The position numbers and the translations under genes were made by a program. The notes beneath the pieces are model-generated. The model was not told where the DNA came from. It worked only from the letters and a program-made list of their open reading frames with translations, and did no database searches. Below are positions 17,952-26,544 of a DNA stretch of 64,000 nucleotides, piece after piece. Numbering within the stretch: position 1 is the first letter of the stretch; each line of letters opens with the position of its first letter. Source of the DNA: Burkholderia thailandensis E264 (GTDB lineage: Bacteria; Pseudomonadota; Gammaproteobacteria; Burkholderiales; Burkholderiaceae); contig NC_007650.1 of assembly GCF_000012365.1 (NCBI RefSeq), positions 2,850,772 to 2,914,771 of the forward strand, written 5' to 3'.

Positions 17952-18730
17952 TGCGCCTGGAAGCGGGGCAGGTAGTCGCGCTGCAACCATGCGTCCGGAA
18001 TGTCGCGCCACACGTAGCCGGAAAAGCGCATCACCGTGACCCAGTTCGGATCGAGGCCGTCGATGATCACGGTCTCGGTCGGCCGCTCGACGCCGAGCTC
18101 CGCCGTATAGCGCCGATAGAACGCGCTCTTGAGCAGCCGATCGCTTTCCGAATAGAACTTCGCCTTCACCGGCCGGCTGTTCGATGCCTCGAGCCACATC
18201 TCGATCCGATGGTACGTGAGGCCCTGCGCATTGCCGGTCAGCGAAAGCTTGTAGCAATGCCGCGTCTGGCGATCGCCGTCCATCACGTCCTCGGCGCCCT
18301 TGAGCTCCGCCCGATAGTCGTGCGCGAGGTTCACGGTCACGACGTCGCCGTTCGCGGCCTGCCCGAGCAGGCGCTGGTCCGGCGAGATGCGGATGCTCGC
18401 CTGGTTCGCCGGATCGTAGAACCACAGGTCGTTGCCGTTCTTCAGCATCAGCTTGCCCGTGTCGCGCGCGGGCGCGACGAAGCGCACCAGCGTGCGGAAC
18501 GCGCCGCCCGGCGCATCGGGTTTCGAATAGATCGACAGCGTGTTGCCGTCGACCTGCTTGCCGGACCGGTATTCGGTCAGCGTCGCGGTCAGCACGAACG
18601 ACTTCGTCGGCGTGCGGATCGCGTCGCTTTGCGCGAGCAGCTGCTGCGGATCGGGCGCGGCCTGCGCGTGCGCGAGCGCCGCCGCGCAAAGACTCAGGCC
18701 GACCCAACATTGACGAAACAAGCGACGCAC
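17948..18730 (-). CDS. LolA-like outer-membrane lipoprotein-sorting / lipid carrier protein
   Basis: 260 residues with a Sec signal (ending ALAHAQA). The fold is of the 'outer membrane lipoprotein-sorting protein' family: strands such as FVLTATLTEYRSGKQVDG, TLVRFVAPARDTGKLMLKNGNDLWFYDP, and the C-terminal WLEASNSRPVKAKFYSES and ETVIIDGLDPN. Such proteins have a LolA/LolB-like cup that binds acyl chains. Proteins of this kind are common beside ABC transporters and in aryl-polyene-type lipid clusters. It sits between the permease gene (56 bases upstream) and the barrel gene (4-base overlap). A periplasmic shuttle for the cluster's lipid is the simplest reading; it is not the housekeeping LolA. 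Confidence 0.8.
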   Translation of the reverse strand: MRRLFRQCWVGLSLCAAALAHAQAAPDPQQLLAQSDAIRTPTKSFVLTATLTEYRSGKQVDGNTLSIYSKPDAPGGAFRTLVRFVAPARDTGKLMLKNGNDLWFYDPANQASIRISPDQRLLGQAANGDVVTVNLAHDYRAELKGAEDVMDGDRQTRHCYKLSLTGNAQGLTYHRIEMWLEASNSRPVKAKFYSESDRLLKSAFYRRYTAELGVERPTETVIIDGLDPNWVTVMRFSGYVWRDIPDAWLQRDYLPRFQAQ

Positions 18731-18786
18731 GCTTCACCTCCCGATCGATTCGATCTTTCGTTGTTCAAACTGAAAACTTCCGCCGC

Positions 18787-20220
18787 TCATGCGTAACGCA
18801 GCGCGTCGACGATCGACAGCCGCGCCGCGTGGCGCGCGGGCAACCACGCGGACAATCCGGCGACGAATGCGAGCCCGGCGAACGTCAGCGCGATAAGGCG
18901 CCATTCGCCCCACACGCGCACCGTCAGCGCGACCGAATCGATCCGCGCGGGCGGCGTCCATGCGAGGCCGCTGTGATTGACCGCGAATGCGAGCGCGAGC
19001 GCGACGAGCACGCCGATCGACGCGCCGACGACGCCGAGCAGCGCGCCTTCGCAGACGAACAGCGCCTGGATGCCGCCGCGACGCACGCCCATCGAGCGCA
19101 GCGTGCCGATCTCGACGGTCCGCTCGAGAATCGCCGCGCTCATCGTGTTGCTGACGACGAACAGCACGATCGCGCCGATCAGCACGAACACGAAGCCGAA
19201 GATCATCGAGAACATGCGGTTCGTCTGGTCGTAGAACGGATTCAGCGCGGCGAAGTCGAGCACGTCGAGCGGCTGGCCTTCGAAGCTGCCGCCGAACAGC
19301 TCGCCGATTCGCGCGCGCGCGGCGGGCAACTGCGCGGTGTGCTTGAGCTGGATCTCGATCGCCGTCACGCGCGGCGCATCGCCGCCGTACACGAGCCGCT
19401 GCGCGCGCGACAGATGCATCGCAAGGTAGACGTCGTCGAACTCCTTCACGCCCTGCTGCTCGGCCTTCGCGACCGTGAAGCCGCCCACGTTCGGCGCGCC
19501 GTACGCGTTCGCCGCGAGCACCTCGATGTGCGTCGCGCCCGCGCGCTCGCCGCCATGCTCATCGCCGCGCTCGCCCTTTCGCGCGTCCGCTTCGGCGGCG
19601 GCAAGCGCAAGCACGTCGGCCGGCGCGTCCGCGGCCGACGCGGCCGACGCCACGGCGTCCTTCGCGATGTCGCCGTCGGCACAATCGGGCACGTGCAGCG
19701 GCCCGCACAGATGCAACACGCGCGCGACGCCGTTGCCCACGATCGCCGCATCCGGCGCGGTGCCGACGAGCGGATACGGCTTCGGCGTCAGCGGAAAGCC
19801 GTAGTCGTTCCATTGCTGCATCCGGTCCTGCTCGTCGGCGACCGCGCCTTGAGCGAGCACCGTGCGCGACACGCCCGCTTCGAAATTGCCCGCGATCCCG
19901 CCGAACTGCAGCGTCGGCGTGATCACCGCGATCATCGGCGCGAGCACCGGATCGTCGCGCAGCCGCGCGATCAGCCGCTCGTAGCCGCCGATCCCGTATG
20001 CGACCGGATTGCCGCTGCCGTACTGGTAGTAGCCGTGACGCTGGATCTGCAAATGGCCGCTGCGCCGCACGAAATCGGTCTGCAATCCGAACGTGATGTC
20101 CTTGCTGAAGCCGCCGAACAGCAACACCGCGCAGACGCCGACGATCATCGCGAGCAGCGTCGTGATCGAGCGCCGCCGGTTTCGCTGCAGGTTGCGCAGC
20201 GCCAACATGAACGTATGCAT
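18787..20220 (-). CDS. MacB/FtsX-type ABC transporter permease
   Basis: 477 residues with the MacB/LolC architecture: an N-terminal membrane helix (residues about 18-40), a large periplasmic domain (about 45-345) and three C-terminal helices from about residue 350 (FSMIFGFVFVLIGAIVLFVVSNTMSAAILERTVEIGTLRSMG, abbreviated here to its start). The periplasmic part includes an unusual Ala/Asp/Glu-rich insertion near residues 195-225. Transporters of this class work from the inner membrane by mechanotransmission, extracting lipids or lipoproteins rather than pumping through a pore. The start overlaps the ATPase stop (ATGA). It pairs with the ATPase just upstream and probably with the LolA-like protein downstream. 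Confidence 0.9.
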   Translation of the reverse strand: MHTFMLALRNLQRNRRRSITTLLAMIVGVCAVLLFGGFSKDITFGLQTDFVRRSGHLQIQRHGYYQYGSGNPVAYGIGGYERLIARLRDDPVLAPMIAVITPTLQFGGIAGNFEAGVSRTVLAQGAVADEQDRMQQWNDYGFPLTPKPYPLVGTAPDAAIVGNGVARVLHLCGPLHVPDCADGDIAKDAVASAASAADAPADVLALAAAEADARKGERGDEHGGERAGATHIEVLAANAYGAPNVGGFTVAKAEQQGVKEFDDVYLAMHLSRAQRLVYGGDAPRVTAIEIQLKHTAQLPAARARIGELFGGSFEGQPLDVLDFAALNPFYDQTNRMFSMIFGFVFVLIGAIVLFVVSNTMSAAILERTVEIGTLRSMGVRRGGIQALFVCEGALLGVVGASIGVLVALALAFAVNHSGLAWTPPARIDSVALTVRVWGEWRLIALTFAGLAFVAGLSAWLPARHAARLSIVDALRYA

Positions 20221-20924
20221 CAGCTTTGCGCCTCCTGCGCGATGCGGCGGCGCTCGACGATGCGCCCGTCGCGGATCTGCACGACGTCGTCGGCCGCTTC
20301 CAACACTTGCGGGTCGTGCGACGACACGATGAACGACACGCCGCTCTCACGCTGCATCTCGCGCATCAGCGCGATGATCGCGCGGCCGGTGACGCTGTCG
20401 AGGTTCGCGGTCGGCTCGTCGGCAAGCACGAGCGACGGCCCCGCCGCGAGCGCGCGCGCGATCGCGACGCGCTGGCGCTGGCCGCCCGACAGCTGGCTCG
20501 GCCGGTGCGCGCCCTTGCCGGCAAGGCCCACCGCATCGAGCAGATACGCGACGCGCCGCGCGCGCTCGCGCGCCGGCTTGCGCGCCATCAGCAGCGGATA
20601 TTCGACGTTCTCGTAAGCGGACAGCACGGGCAGCAGGTTGAACGACTGGAACACATGTCCGACCTCGCGCGCGCGAAAGTCGGATAGCGCATCGTCGGAC
20701 AGCGTCGCGGTATCCTGGCCGGCGACGACGACGCGCCCGGCGTCCGGCCGATCGATGCAGCCGATCATGTTGAGCAGCGTCGTCTTGCCGCTGCCGGACG
20801 GGCCGCTCAGCACGGTGAAACGGTTCGCGTCGATGTCGACCGACACGCCGGCAAGGCCGGTCACTTTCACGCTGTCGAGCAGATAGGTCTTGCTCACGCT
20901 CTCCACGGAGACGATCGCCATCAT
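20220..20924 (-). CDS. MacB/LolD-type ABC transporter ATPase
   Basis: 234 residues with a full nucleotide-binding domain: Walker A GPSGSGKT, Q-loop VFQSFNLLP, signature [15 protein letters not shown], Walker B LVLADEP with TANLD following, and the switch His in VSSHDP. The sequence is typical of the LolD/MacB subgroup, matching the permease next door. The ATG pair at 20924/20921 overlaps the TGA of the flavin monooxygenase, so it belongs to the same polycistron. It energises lipid extraction from the inner membrane together with the FtsX-like permease. Confidence 0.95.
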   Translation of the reverse strand: MMAIVSVESVSKTYLLDSVKVTGLAGVSVDIDANRFTVLSGPSGSGKTTLLNMIGCIDRPDAGRVVVAGQDTATLSDDALSDFRAREVGHVFQSFNLLPVLSAYENVEYPLLMARKPARERARRVAYLLDAVGLAGKGAHRPSQLSGGQRQRVAIARALAAGPSLVLADEPTANLDSVTGRAIIALMREMQRESGVSFIVSSHDPQVLEAADDVVQIRDGRIVERRRIAQEAQS

Positions 20925-22405
20925 GCGTCTCCCGTCCGCACGCGCGCGCCCGACGCCGCCGCTTGCGCCGCCGACGCGACGGCCACGGGCCGCGCCTGCC
21001 GCGGCGCGACGCGCGAATCGGGCAGCGCGCGAATCAGCCGCTTCAGTTGCAGCCGGTACGCGAAGTGCTCGACTTCGATCACGTGCCGCTGCGTGTCGCT
21101 GAAATGAATCCCGCCGTTCCAGTTCGAGCGGTCGCGGCCGATCCGCCGGTCGAGCCGCGCGGCCTTGCGCGGCGCGGCGTCGCGCGCGCGCAGGTAGCGC
21201 GCGACGAGCTGCGCCTGATAGTCCATCAGCGGCCAGTTGCCGGTCGACGTCTGGAACAGGCCGATGAAGAACAGGTTCGGATGCGCGCGGTCGAACACGT
21301 TCAGGTACAGGCGCGGCTGCATCTTGTCCCATTGCAGATACGACTGGTCGAGAAACGGGAAGCTCAGCTGGAAACCGGTCGCGTAGACGATCGCGTCGAT
21401 CTGCTCCTCGCTGCCGTCCGAGAATGCGACACGATCGCCCTTGAGCTCGACGACATCCGGCTTCGCGACGAGATCGCCATGCCCGAGGTGATAGAACAGC
21501 GTCGAATTGATGATGAAGTGCGCCTCGAACAGCTTGTGATCCGGCTTCGGCAGCCCGTAGTCCTCCGGCTGGCCGGCCGTCGTGAGGCGCAGCAGGCGCT
21601 CGCCGAAGAAGCGCCGCGCCCACAGCGGCATGCGCAGCTTCAGCGGCCATTCGGCCCAGCGGTCGGCGGGAATCCCGAACAGGAACTTCGGCCAGTAGAA
21701 GTAGCCGCGCCGCGTGCTGTGAAACACCGCGCTCGCATGATGAACCGCCTCGACCGCGATGTCGCAGCCCGAATTGCCCGCGCCGACGACGAGCACGCGC
21801 TTGCCCTTCAGCACGTCGGGGGTCTTGTACAGCGCCGAATGCAGTTGCAGCCCGTCGAAGCGGCCCGGGTAGTCGGGCACCTGCGGCTTCGACAGATGGC
21901 CGTTGCAAACGAACACGCCCTTGTAATGCCGCACCTCGCCGCCGTCGAGCTCGACGCGCCACGCGCCGCCCTGCGCGAGCGGCGCGACTTCGAGCACGGT
22001 CCGGTTGAACTCGGCGTGCTCGTACACGCCGAAGCGGCGCGCATAGTCGCGCAGGTACGCGAGCGCCTGATCGCCGCGCGCGTAGGTCGGGTAATCGGCG
22101 GGCATCGGGTAGTCCGTGTATTCGGAGAACTCGCGCGAGCTGATCATGTGCACCGATTTGTAGATCGCGCTGCACGGCTTGCCGTAATACCAGGTGCCGC
22201 CGATGTCGTCCTCGCGCTCGATCAGATCGAATGCGATGCCGTGCTCGCGCAGGTTCTTCGCGGTCGCGATGCCGGCCGCGCCGCCGCCGATGATGCAGTA
22301 GCGATCGCCGCAATCGCGGATCGCCGGCGTCGCGGCTGCCGCCGGCGTCGTCGTGTTCGTCGTCGTCATCGTTATCGTTCCTCCACTTGTGCGCTCGCGC
22401 GTCAT
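20921..22405 (-). CDS. flavin-containing monooxygenase (FMO/Baeyer-Villiger type)
   Basis: 494 residues. The first Rossmann motif is IIGGGAAGIATAKNL (FAD), the second VVGAGNSGCDIAVE (NADPH). Between them lies LQLHSALYKTP, the region equivalent to the FMO fingerprint FxGxxxHxxxY. YATGFQLSFPFLD is also characteristic. The enzyme would insert oxygen into a substrate using NADPH and O2. Located directly after the P450-KR-DH gene and overlapping it by four bases, it most likely oxidises the lipid product, by hydroxylation or by Baeyer-Villiger ester formation. Start: ATG 22405 (overlap) or ATG 22369 (preceded by GGAGG ten bases upstream). Confidence 0.88.
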   Translation of the reverse strand: MTRERTSGGTITMTTTNTTTPAAAATPAIRDCGDRYCIIGGGAAGIATAKNLREHGIAFDLIEREDDIGGTWYYGKPCSAIYKSVHMISSREFSEYTDYPMPADYPTYARGDQALAYLRDYARRFGVYEHAEFNRTVLEVAPLAQGGAWRVELDGGEVRHYKGVFVCNGHLSKPQVPDYPGRFDGLQLHSALYKTPDVLKGKRVLVVGAGNSGCDIAVEAVHHASAVFHSTRRGYFYWPKFLFGIPADRWAEWPLKLRMPLWARRFFGERLLRLTTAGQPEDYGLPKPDHKLFEAHFIINSTLFYHLGHGDLVAKPDVVELKGDRVAFSDGSEEQIDAIVYATGFQLSFPFLDQSYLQWDKMQPRLYLNVFDRAHPNLFFIGLFQTSTGNWPLMDYQAQLVARYLRARDAAPRKAARLDRRIGRDRSNWNGGIHFSDTQRHVIEVEHFAYRLQLKRLIRALPDSRVAPRQARPVAVASAAQAAASGARVRTGDA

Positions 22406-25400
22406 GCCGTCAGCGGATCGGCGAGCGCGACCGTTTCGGCCGGCGCGGCATGCGCGGCGTCGCTGTCGACGCGCGTGTCGTCGACACGCAGCAGCACGTA
22501 GCCGCGTGCGTCGAGCACCGCGAAGCGGCCGGTCGCGTATTCGACGACGCCGTCGGCCGACGCCGCCGGCAGGCGCGCGAGCTTCGCGGCGCCGATTCGC
22601 CACACGGACGGCGCGTCGGTTTGCGCGGCGCCCCATTCGGCGAGCAGCACGCGCAGCACGTGCTCGACATGATTGACGGGCAGGCGCAGCTCGAGCGGGA
22701 ACGGCAGCGTCCACAGGCTCAGCACTGCGGCGGGCGGCACGCGGCCGATCCGCACGATGCCGGCCGACGCGTCGTCCGGCACGCTCCAGTCGCCCGCCGG
22801 CAGCAGCTCGCCGTCCCACGCGGCATGCGGCGCGCTCGTGAGCGGCGCCGGCTCGGGCTTCGTGTCGGGCGCGCGCGCATACGCGGCGCCGATCTGCTCC
22901 GGCTGCGGCCGATAGACGAGCGTCATGCTGAGCAGCTCGGCCTGCGTGCGCGCATCGCTGCAACGCACGTCGACGCACCAGACGTCGCCGATCATGTAGC
23001 CGGCCGCCTCGCTCGCGATCTCGACGGGCGCATCGCCCGCCGGCACGTCCGGCAGCGCGTCGAGCCGCAGCACGACGTTCGTCATCTCGCTCAGCTCGCG
23101 CGGCTCGCCCGTCGGCGGCATGACCCAGTCGCCGACCGCGCACGCATGCTCGAGCACGAGCGACGCGGGCAGCACCGCGCGGCCGTTGAAGCGGAACGCG
23201 CGCGCGTACGGCGCGACGGCGGGATCGATCGCATAGCGGCCCTCGAAGCGTTTGAACGGCCGAAACCGCACCGGCTCGCCGACGTGATGCCGGCGCGTGA
23301 CGAGCTCGCCGATGTTCGGCAGCTCGCGGATCGGCTGGAAGCCCTTGATCTGCACGGGCGTCGGCGCGCGGCCCACCGCGCCCATGAACATCACCTCGCC
23401 GCCGCCCGGCGAGGCGAGCTCGCGCAGCCAGTGCCGCACGCCCTCTTCGACGTTCATCGGGCTCACGTAGCGCTGCGTGACCGCGAAGTTCGTGATCATC
23501 CCGACGCCTTCCCACGTCGGCCACACGAGCGTCTTCACGCCGCATGCGGGTGGCAGGGCGTGCTTCGCGGCCCAGAGGCCGAGGCGCGCGAGCGCCTCGT
23601 TCGCGGCCGCGTAGTCGGTCTCGCCCGTCATCCCGCCCCAGCGGCCCGTCAGCGAGCCGACGTTGCAGAACTGAGCGAGCCGCGGCCGCGCGCGCACCGC
23701 ATCGCACAGGTTCGCGAAGCCCAGCACCTTCGTGCGCACCGTATGCGCGAAATCGTCGGCGCGCTTCTGGATCAGGCGCACCGGCTGATCGACGCCCGCG
23801 TTGTGGATCACGATCCGCAGCGAATCGCCCAGCTCGTCGCACAGCGCGCGCACGGCCGCACGATCGGTCACGTCGCACACGCGGTAATGGACCGGCAGGC
23901 CGAGCGCGGCCATCTCGTCGAGCGCCGCCTTCAGCTCGCGCCGGTGCTTCAGCCGCTGCAGCGACGCGCGGATCGCCTTCGGCGGACGTTCGGGCGTCGC
24001 CGCGCGCAGCTGTTCGAGCCCATAGCGCTTGAAGCCGGCTTCGTCGAGCGCCATCCACGGCTCGCCGCCGTCAGGCGGCGTCTCGCGCCCGGTGACGAGC
24101 ACCGTGCAGCCGTGGCGCTCGGCGAGCGCGCGCGCGCACAACAGGCCGATCCCGCGCGCGCCGCCCGAGAACAGCACGGTGTCGCCCGGGCCGAGCGCCG
24201 CGCGCGCGTCGACCGCGAGCGGCGGCAGTTCGTCGCGCTTCGCGTGCAGCGTGTAGCGCACGCCGTTGCGATAACCGACCTCGAACAGGCCCCAGCGATA
24301 CAGTTCGTTGACGACGAGCCGGTCGACGCGGCCGGTCTCGTCCGGCGCGATGTCGAGCACGCGCACGTTGCAGTTCGGCAGCTCCTGCGGCAGAGTCTTC
24401 GCGAGTCCGGCCCACAGGCCGCCGAGCGGCTGCGCGCCGGCGTCGTCGCCGTAACCCATCTGCCCGTCCATCCACGTGAGCGCGACATAGAAGAGCCGCG
24501 ACGTGTCGTCCTCCGCCGCCCAGTCGCCATAGCACGCCTTCAGCAGCTCGACCGTGCGCCGCATCGGCGCTTCCCATGCGCTCGCGTCGTCGAGCGCGAA
24601 CGGCGCTTCGAGCCCGAGATCGACGATGCCGTCGAGCGGCCCCGCTTCATTGACGAATGCCCGCGCCGCTTCCGCGTGGTCGGCGTTCGCGGCGGGCGCG
24701 AACACCGACACCTTCGCGCACGTCCGCGCCAGCGCCGCCGCGACGCGCTCGATCGTGCCGCCGCGTCCGTTGACGAGCGCGATGCGCTTGCCGCTCAACG
24801 CGGGCGACGGCTCGTCCGGCACCGGATCGACGGGCACGGGCCGCCACGTGAAGCGCCACGCGGGCACGCTGCGGGCGCTCGCGCCAGCGGCGGCGGCCGC
24901 GACGGGCGACGCCGCGGGGGGCGCCCCCGTGGCGGCCGACGTCGCGAACGGCAGCGGCGCGGCGGCGGCCGGTTCGTGTTGCCGGGCCGCCGCGCGCTCG
25001 ACGGCGGCGGCCGCGCCGCCCGCATTCGCGTCGCCGGGCGCGCCGGCCTCCACCATCGCGGCGTCGGCGCTCACGCAAATCTCGTGCGCCGCATCCGTCA
25101 TCGGACACACGGCGCCCGCCGCTTCGGCCGTATCGCCGAGCGGACGCAGCGCGCGCGCCGATTCGTGCTCGCGCACGCGCGCGAGATGGCTCTGCTGCCG
25201 CTCGCGCGGCTTCACGATCAGACGGATGCCGTGCACCGGCCGCAGCGAGATCGCCGCGCCGAGCTCGATCGGATGGCCGGGCAACGCATTCAGATCGAAA
25301 TGCTGCGCGACCACCGCGACGAGCACGCGCATCTGCAGGAGCGCGGTCTGGAAGCCTATGCACTTGCGCATCCCGCCGCCGAACGGGAAGTAGACGAAGC

Positions 25401-26544
25401 GATGGCGAGCCGGCGCATCGCTCGCGAAGTTCTCCGGATCGAACGCGTCCGGATTGCGCCAGAACGCCGGATGGCGATGCGTGACGTACGGCGACATGAA
25501 GACCGACGAGCGCGCGGGAATCCGGTAGCCGCCGATCTCGTCGTCTTCGACGAGATCGCGCGTGAAGCCCCAGATCGGCGGGTAGACGCGCAGCACCTCG
25601 TCGACGACCTGCGACAGATACGGCAGTTGTTCGAAGTCCTGCACGGTCGGCGCACGGCCGCCGAGGCGCGCGTCGAGCTCGTCGCGCAACTGGCGCAGCA
25701 CGGCCGGATGCTGCGCGAGCGCGTACAGCGCCCACGCAAGGCCCGCGCCCGTCGTCTCGTGGCCCGCGAGGAACACGGTCATCACTTCGTCGTGCACTTC
25801 CTGCTGCGTCATCGGCGCGCCGGTGTCCGGATCGCGCGCGTTCAGGAGCAGCGAGATCACGTCGCTCGGCTCGCAGCGCGCTTCGCGGTGATCGGCGATG
25901 ATCTTCGCGATGATCGTGTCGATCGCGCGGCGCGCGTGCGCGATCCGGCGGTTGAAGCGCGTCGGCGCCCAGCGCGGGATGAAGTCGTTCATGTTGCCTT
26001 GCGGCATCATCGCTTCGATCCCGAAGCGCACCGCCGGGCCGACCGCCTCCGCGTGCGACGACACGTCGGTGTTGAACACCATCAGCCCGAGCATCCGGAG
26101 GCTCAGATGCATCATCTCCTCGACGACGTCCACCGCCTTGCCGGGCGGCAGCGCGCTCCAGCGATGCGCGAGCGCGAGCGCCGCGTCGCCGACCGCCGCC
26201 GTGTGCGCATCGACCTGCTTCTTGTGGAAGAGCGGCTGCACCGCGCGCCGGTGACGCCGCCAGAATTCGCCGTCGGTCGTGAGCAGGCCGTCGCCGAAGA
26301 ACATCTTGAAGTTGTCGTAGAACCGCCCGCGCACGTAGTTGCGGTGATTCTCCTGCAGCACGTACTGGATGTGGTCCGGATGCGCGAGCGCATGCGTGAC
26401 GAACGGGCCGAGCCGGTTGCGCGCGACGTCGCCGTATTGCTGGTGCAGCCGCAGCAGCATCGTGATCGGATTGCGCTTGTACGCGGCGAGGTTGCCCATC
26501 ACGAGGCTGCCGCGCGGCCCCGGCGCCTGGCGGTGCTTGCTCAT
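22402..26544 (-). CDS. cytochrome P450-ketoreductase-dehydratase fusion protein
   Basis: A 1,380-residue trifunctional protein in one continuous frame. Residues 1-450 are a complete bacterial P450: I-helix AGHETTG (260-266), ExxR at 316-319, haem loop FPFGGGMRKCIGF with ligand Cys395. An Ala/Pro-rich linker follows (about 465-560). Residues about 565-1050 form a PKS-type ketoreductase with its structural half (FTWRPVPVDP onward), NADPH motif SGGARGIG near 793-800 and the catalytic region MTGETDYAAANEAL with its Tyr. The last 300 residues resemble a PKS dehydratase double hot-dog domain (ALPASLVLEHACAVGD). No KS, AT or ACP is present, so it must act on intermediates carried by the AT-ACP protein. 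Both ends overlap neighbouring genes by four bases. Confidence 0.9.
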   Translation of the reverse strand: MSKHRQAPGPRGSLVMGNLAAYKRNPITMLLRLHQQYGDVARNRLGPFVTHALAHPDHIQYVLQENHRNYVRGRFYDNFKMFFGDGLLTTDGEFWRRHRRAVQPLFHKKQVDAHTAAVGDAALALAHRWSALPPGKAVDVVEEMMHLSLRMLGLMVFNTDVSSHAEAVGPAVRFGIEAMMPQGNMNDFIPRWAPTRFNRRIAHARRAIDTIIAKIIADHREARCEPSDVISLLLNARDPDTGAPMTQQEVHDEVMTVFLAGHETTGAGLAWALYALAQHPAVLRQLRDELDARLGGRAPTVQDFEQLPYLSQVVDEVLRVYPPIWGFTRDLVEDDEIGGYRIPARSSVFMSPYVTHRHPAFWRNPDAFDPENFASDAPARHRFVYFPFGGGMRKCIGFQTALLQMRVLVAVVAQHFDLNALPGHPIELGAAISLRPVHGIRLIVKPRERQQSHLARVREHESARALRPLGDTAEAAGAVCPMTDAAHEICVSADAAMVEAGAPGDANAGGAAAAVERAAARQHEPAAAAPLPFATSAATGAPPAASPVAAAAAGASARSVPAWRFTWRPVPVDPVPDEPSPALSGKRIALVNGRGGTIERVAAALARTCAKVSVFAPAANADHAEAARAFVNEAGPLDGIVDLGLEAPFALDDASAWEAPMRRTVELLKACYGDWAAEDDTSRLFYVALTWMDGQMGYGDDAGAQPLGGLWAGLAKTLPQELPNCNVRVLDIAPDETGRVDRLVVNELYRWGLFEVGYRNGVRYTLHAKRDELPPLAVDARAALGPGDTVLFSGGARGIGLLCARALAERHGCTVLVTGRETPPDGGEPWMALDEAGFKRYGLEQLRAATPERPPKAIRASLQRLKHRRELKAALDEMAALGLPVHYRVCDVTDRAAVRALCDELGDSLRIVIHNAGVDQPVRLIQKRADDFAHTVRTKVLGFANLCDAVRARPRLAQFCNVGSLTGRWGGMTGETDYAAANEALARLGLWAAKHALPPACGVKTLVWPTWEGVGMITNFAVTQRYVSPMNVEEGVRHWLRELASPGGGEVMFMGAVGRAPTPVQIKGFQPIRELPNIGELVTRRHHVGEPVRFRPFKRFEGRYAIDPAVAPYARAFRFNGRAVLPASLVLEHACAVGDWVMPPTGEPRELSEMTNVVLRLDALPDVPAGDAPVEIASEAAGYMIGDVWCVDVRCSDARTQAELLSMTLVYRPQPEQIGAAYARAPDTKPEPAPLTSAPHAAWDGELLPAGDWSVPDDASAGIVRIGRVPPAAVLSLWTLPFPLELRLPVNHVEHVLRVLLAEWGAAQTDAPSVWRIGAAKLARLPAASADGVVEYATGRFAVLDARGYVLLRVDDTRVDSDAAHAAPAETVALADPLTA

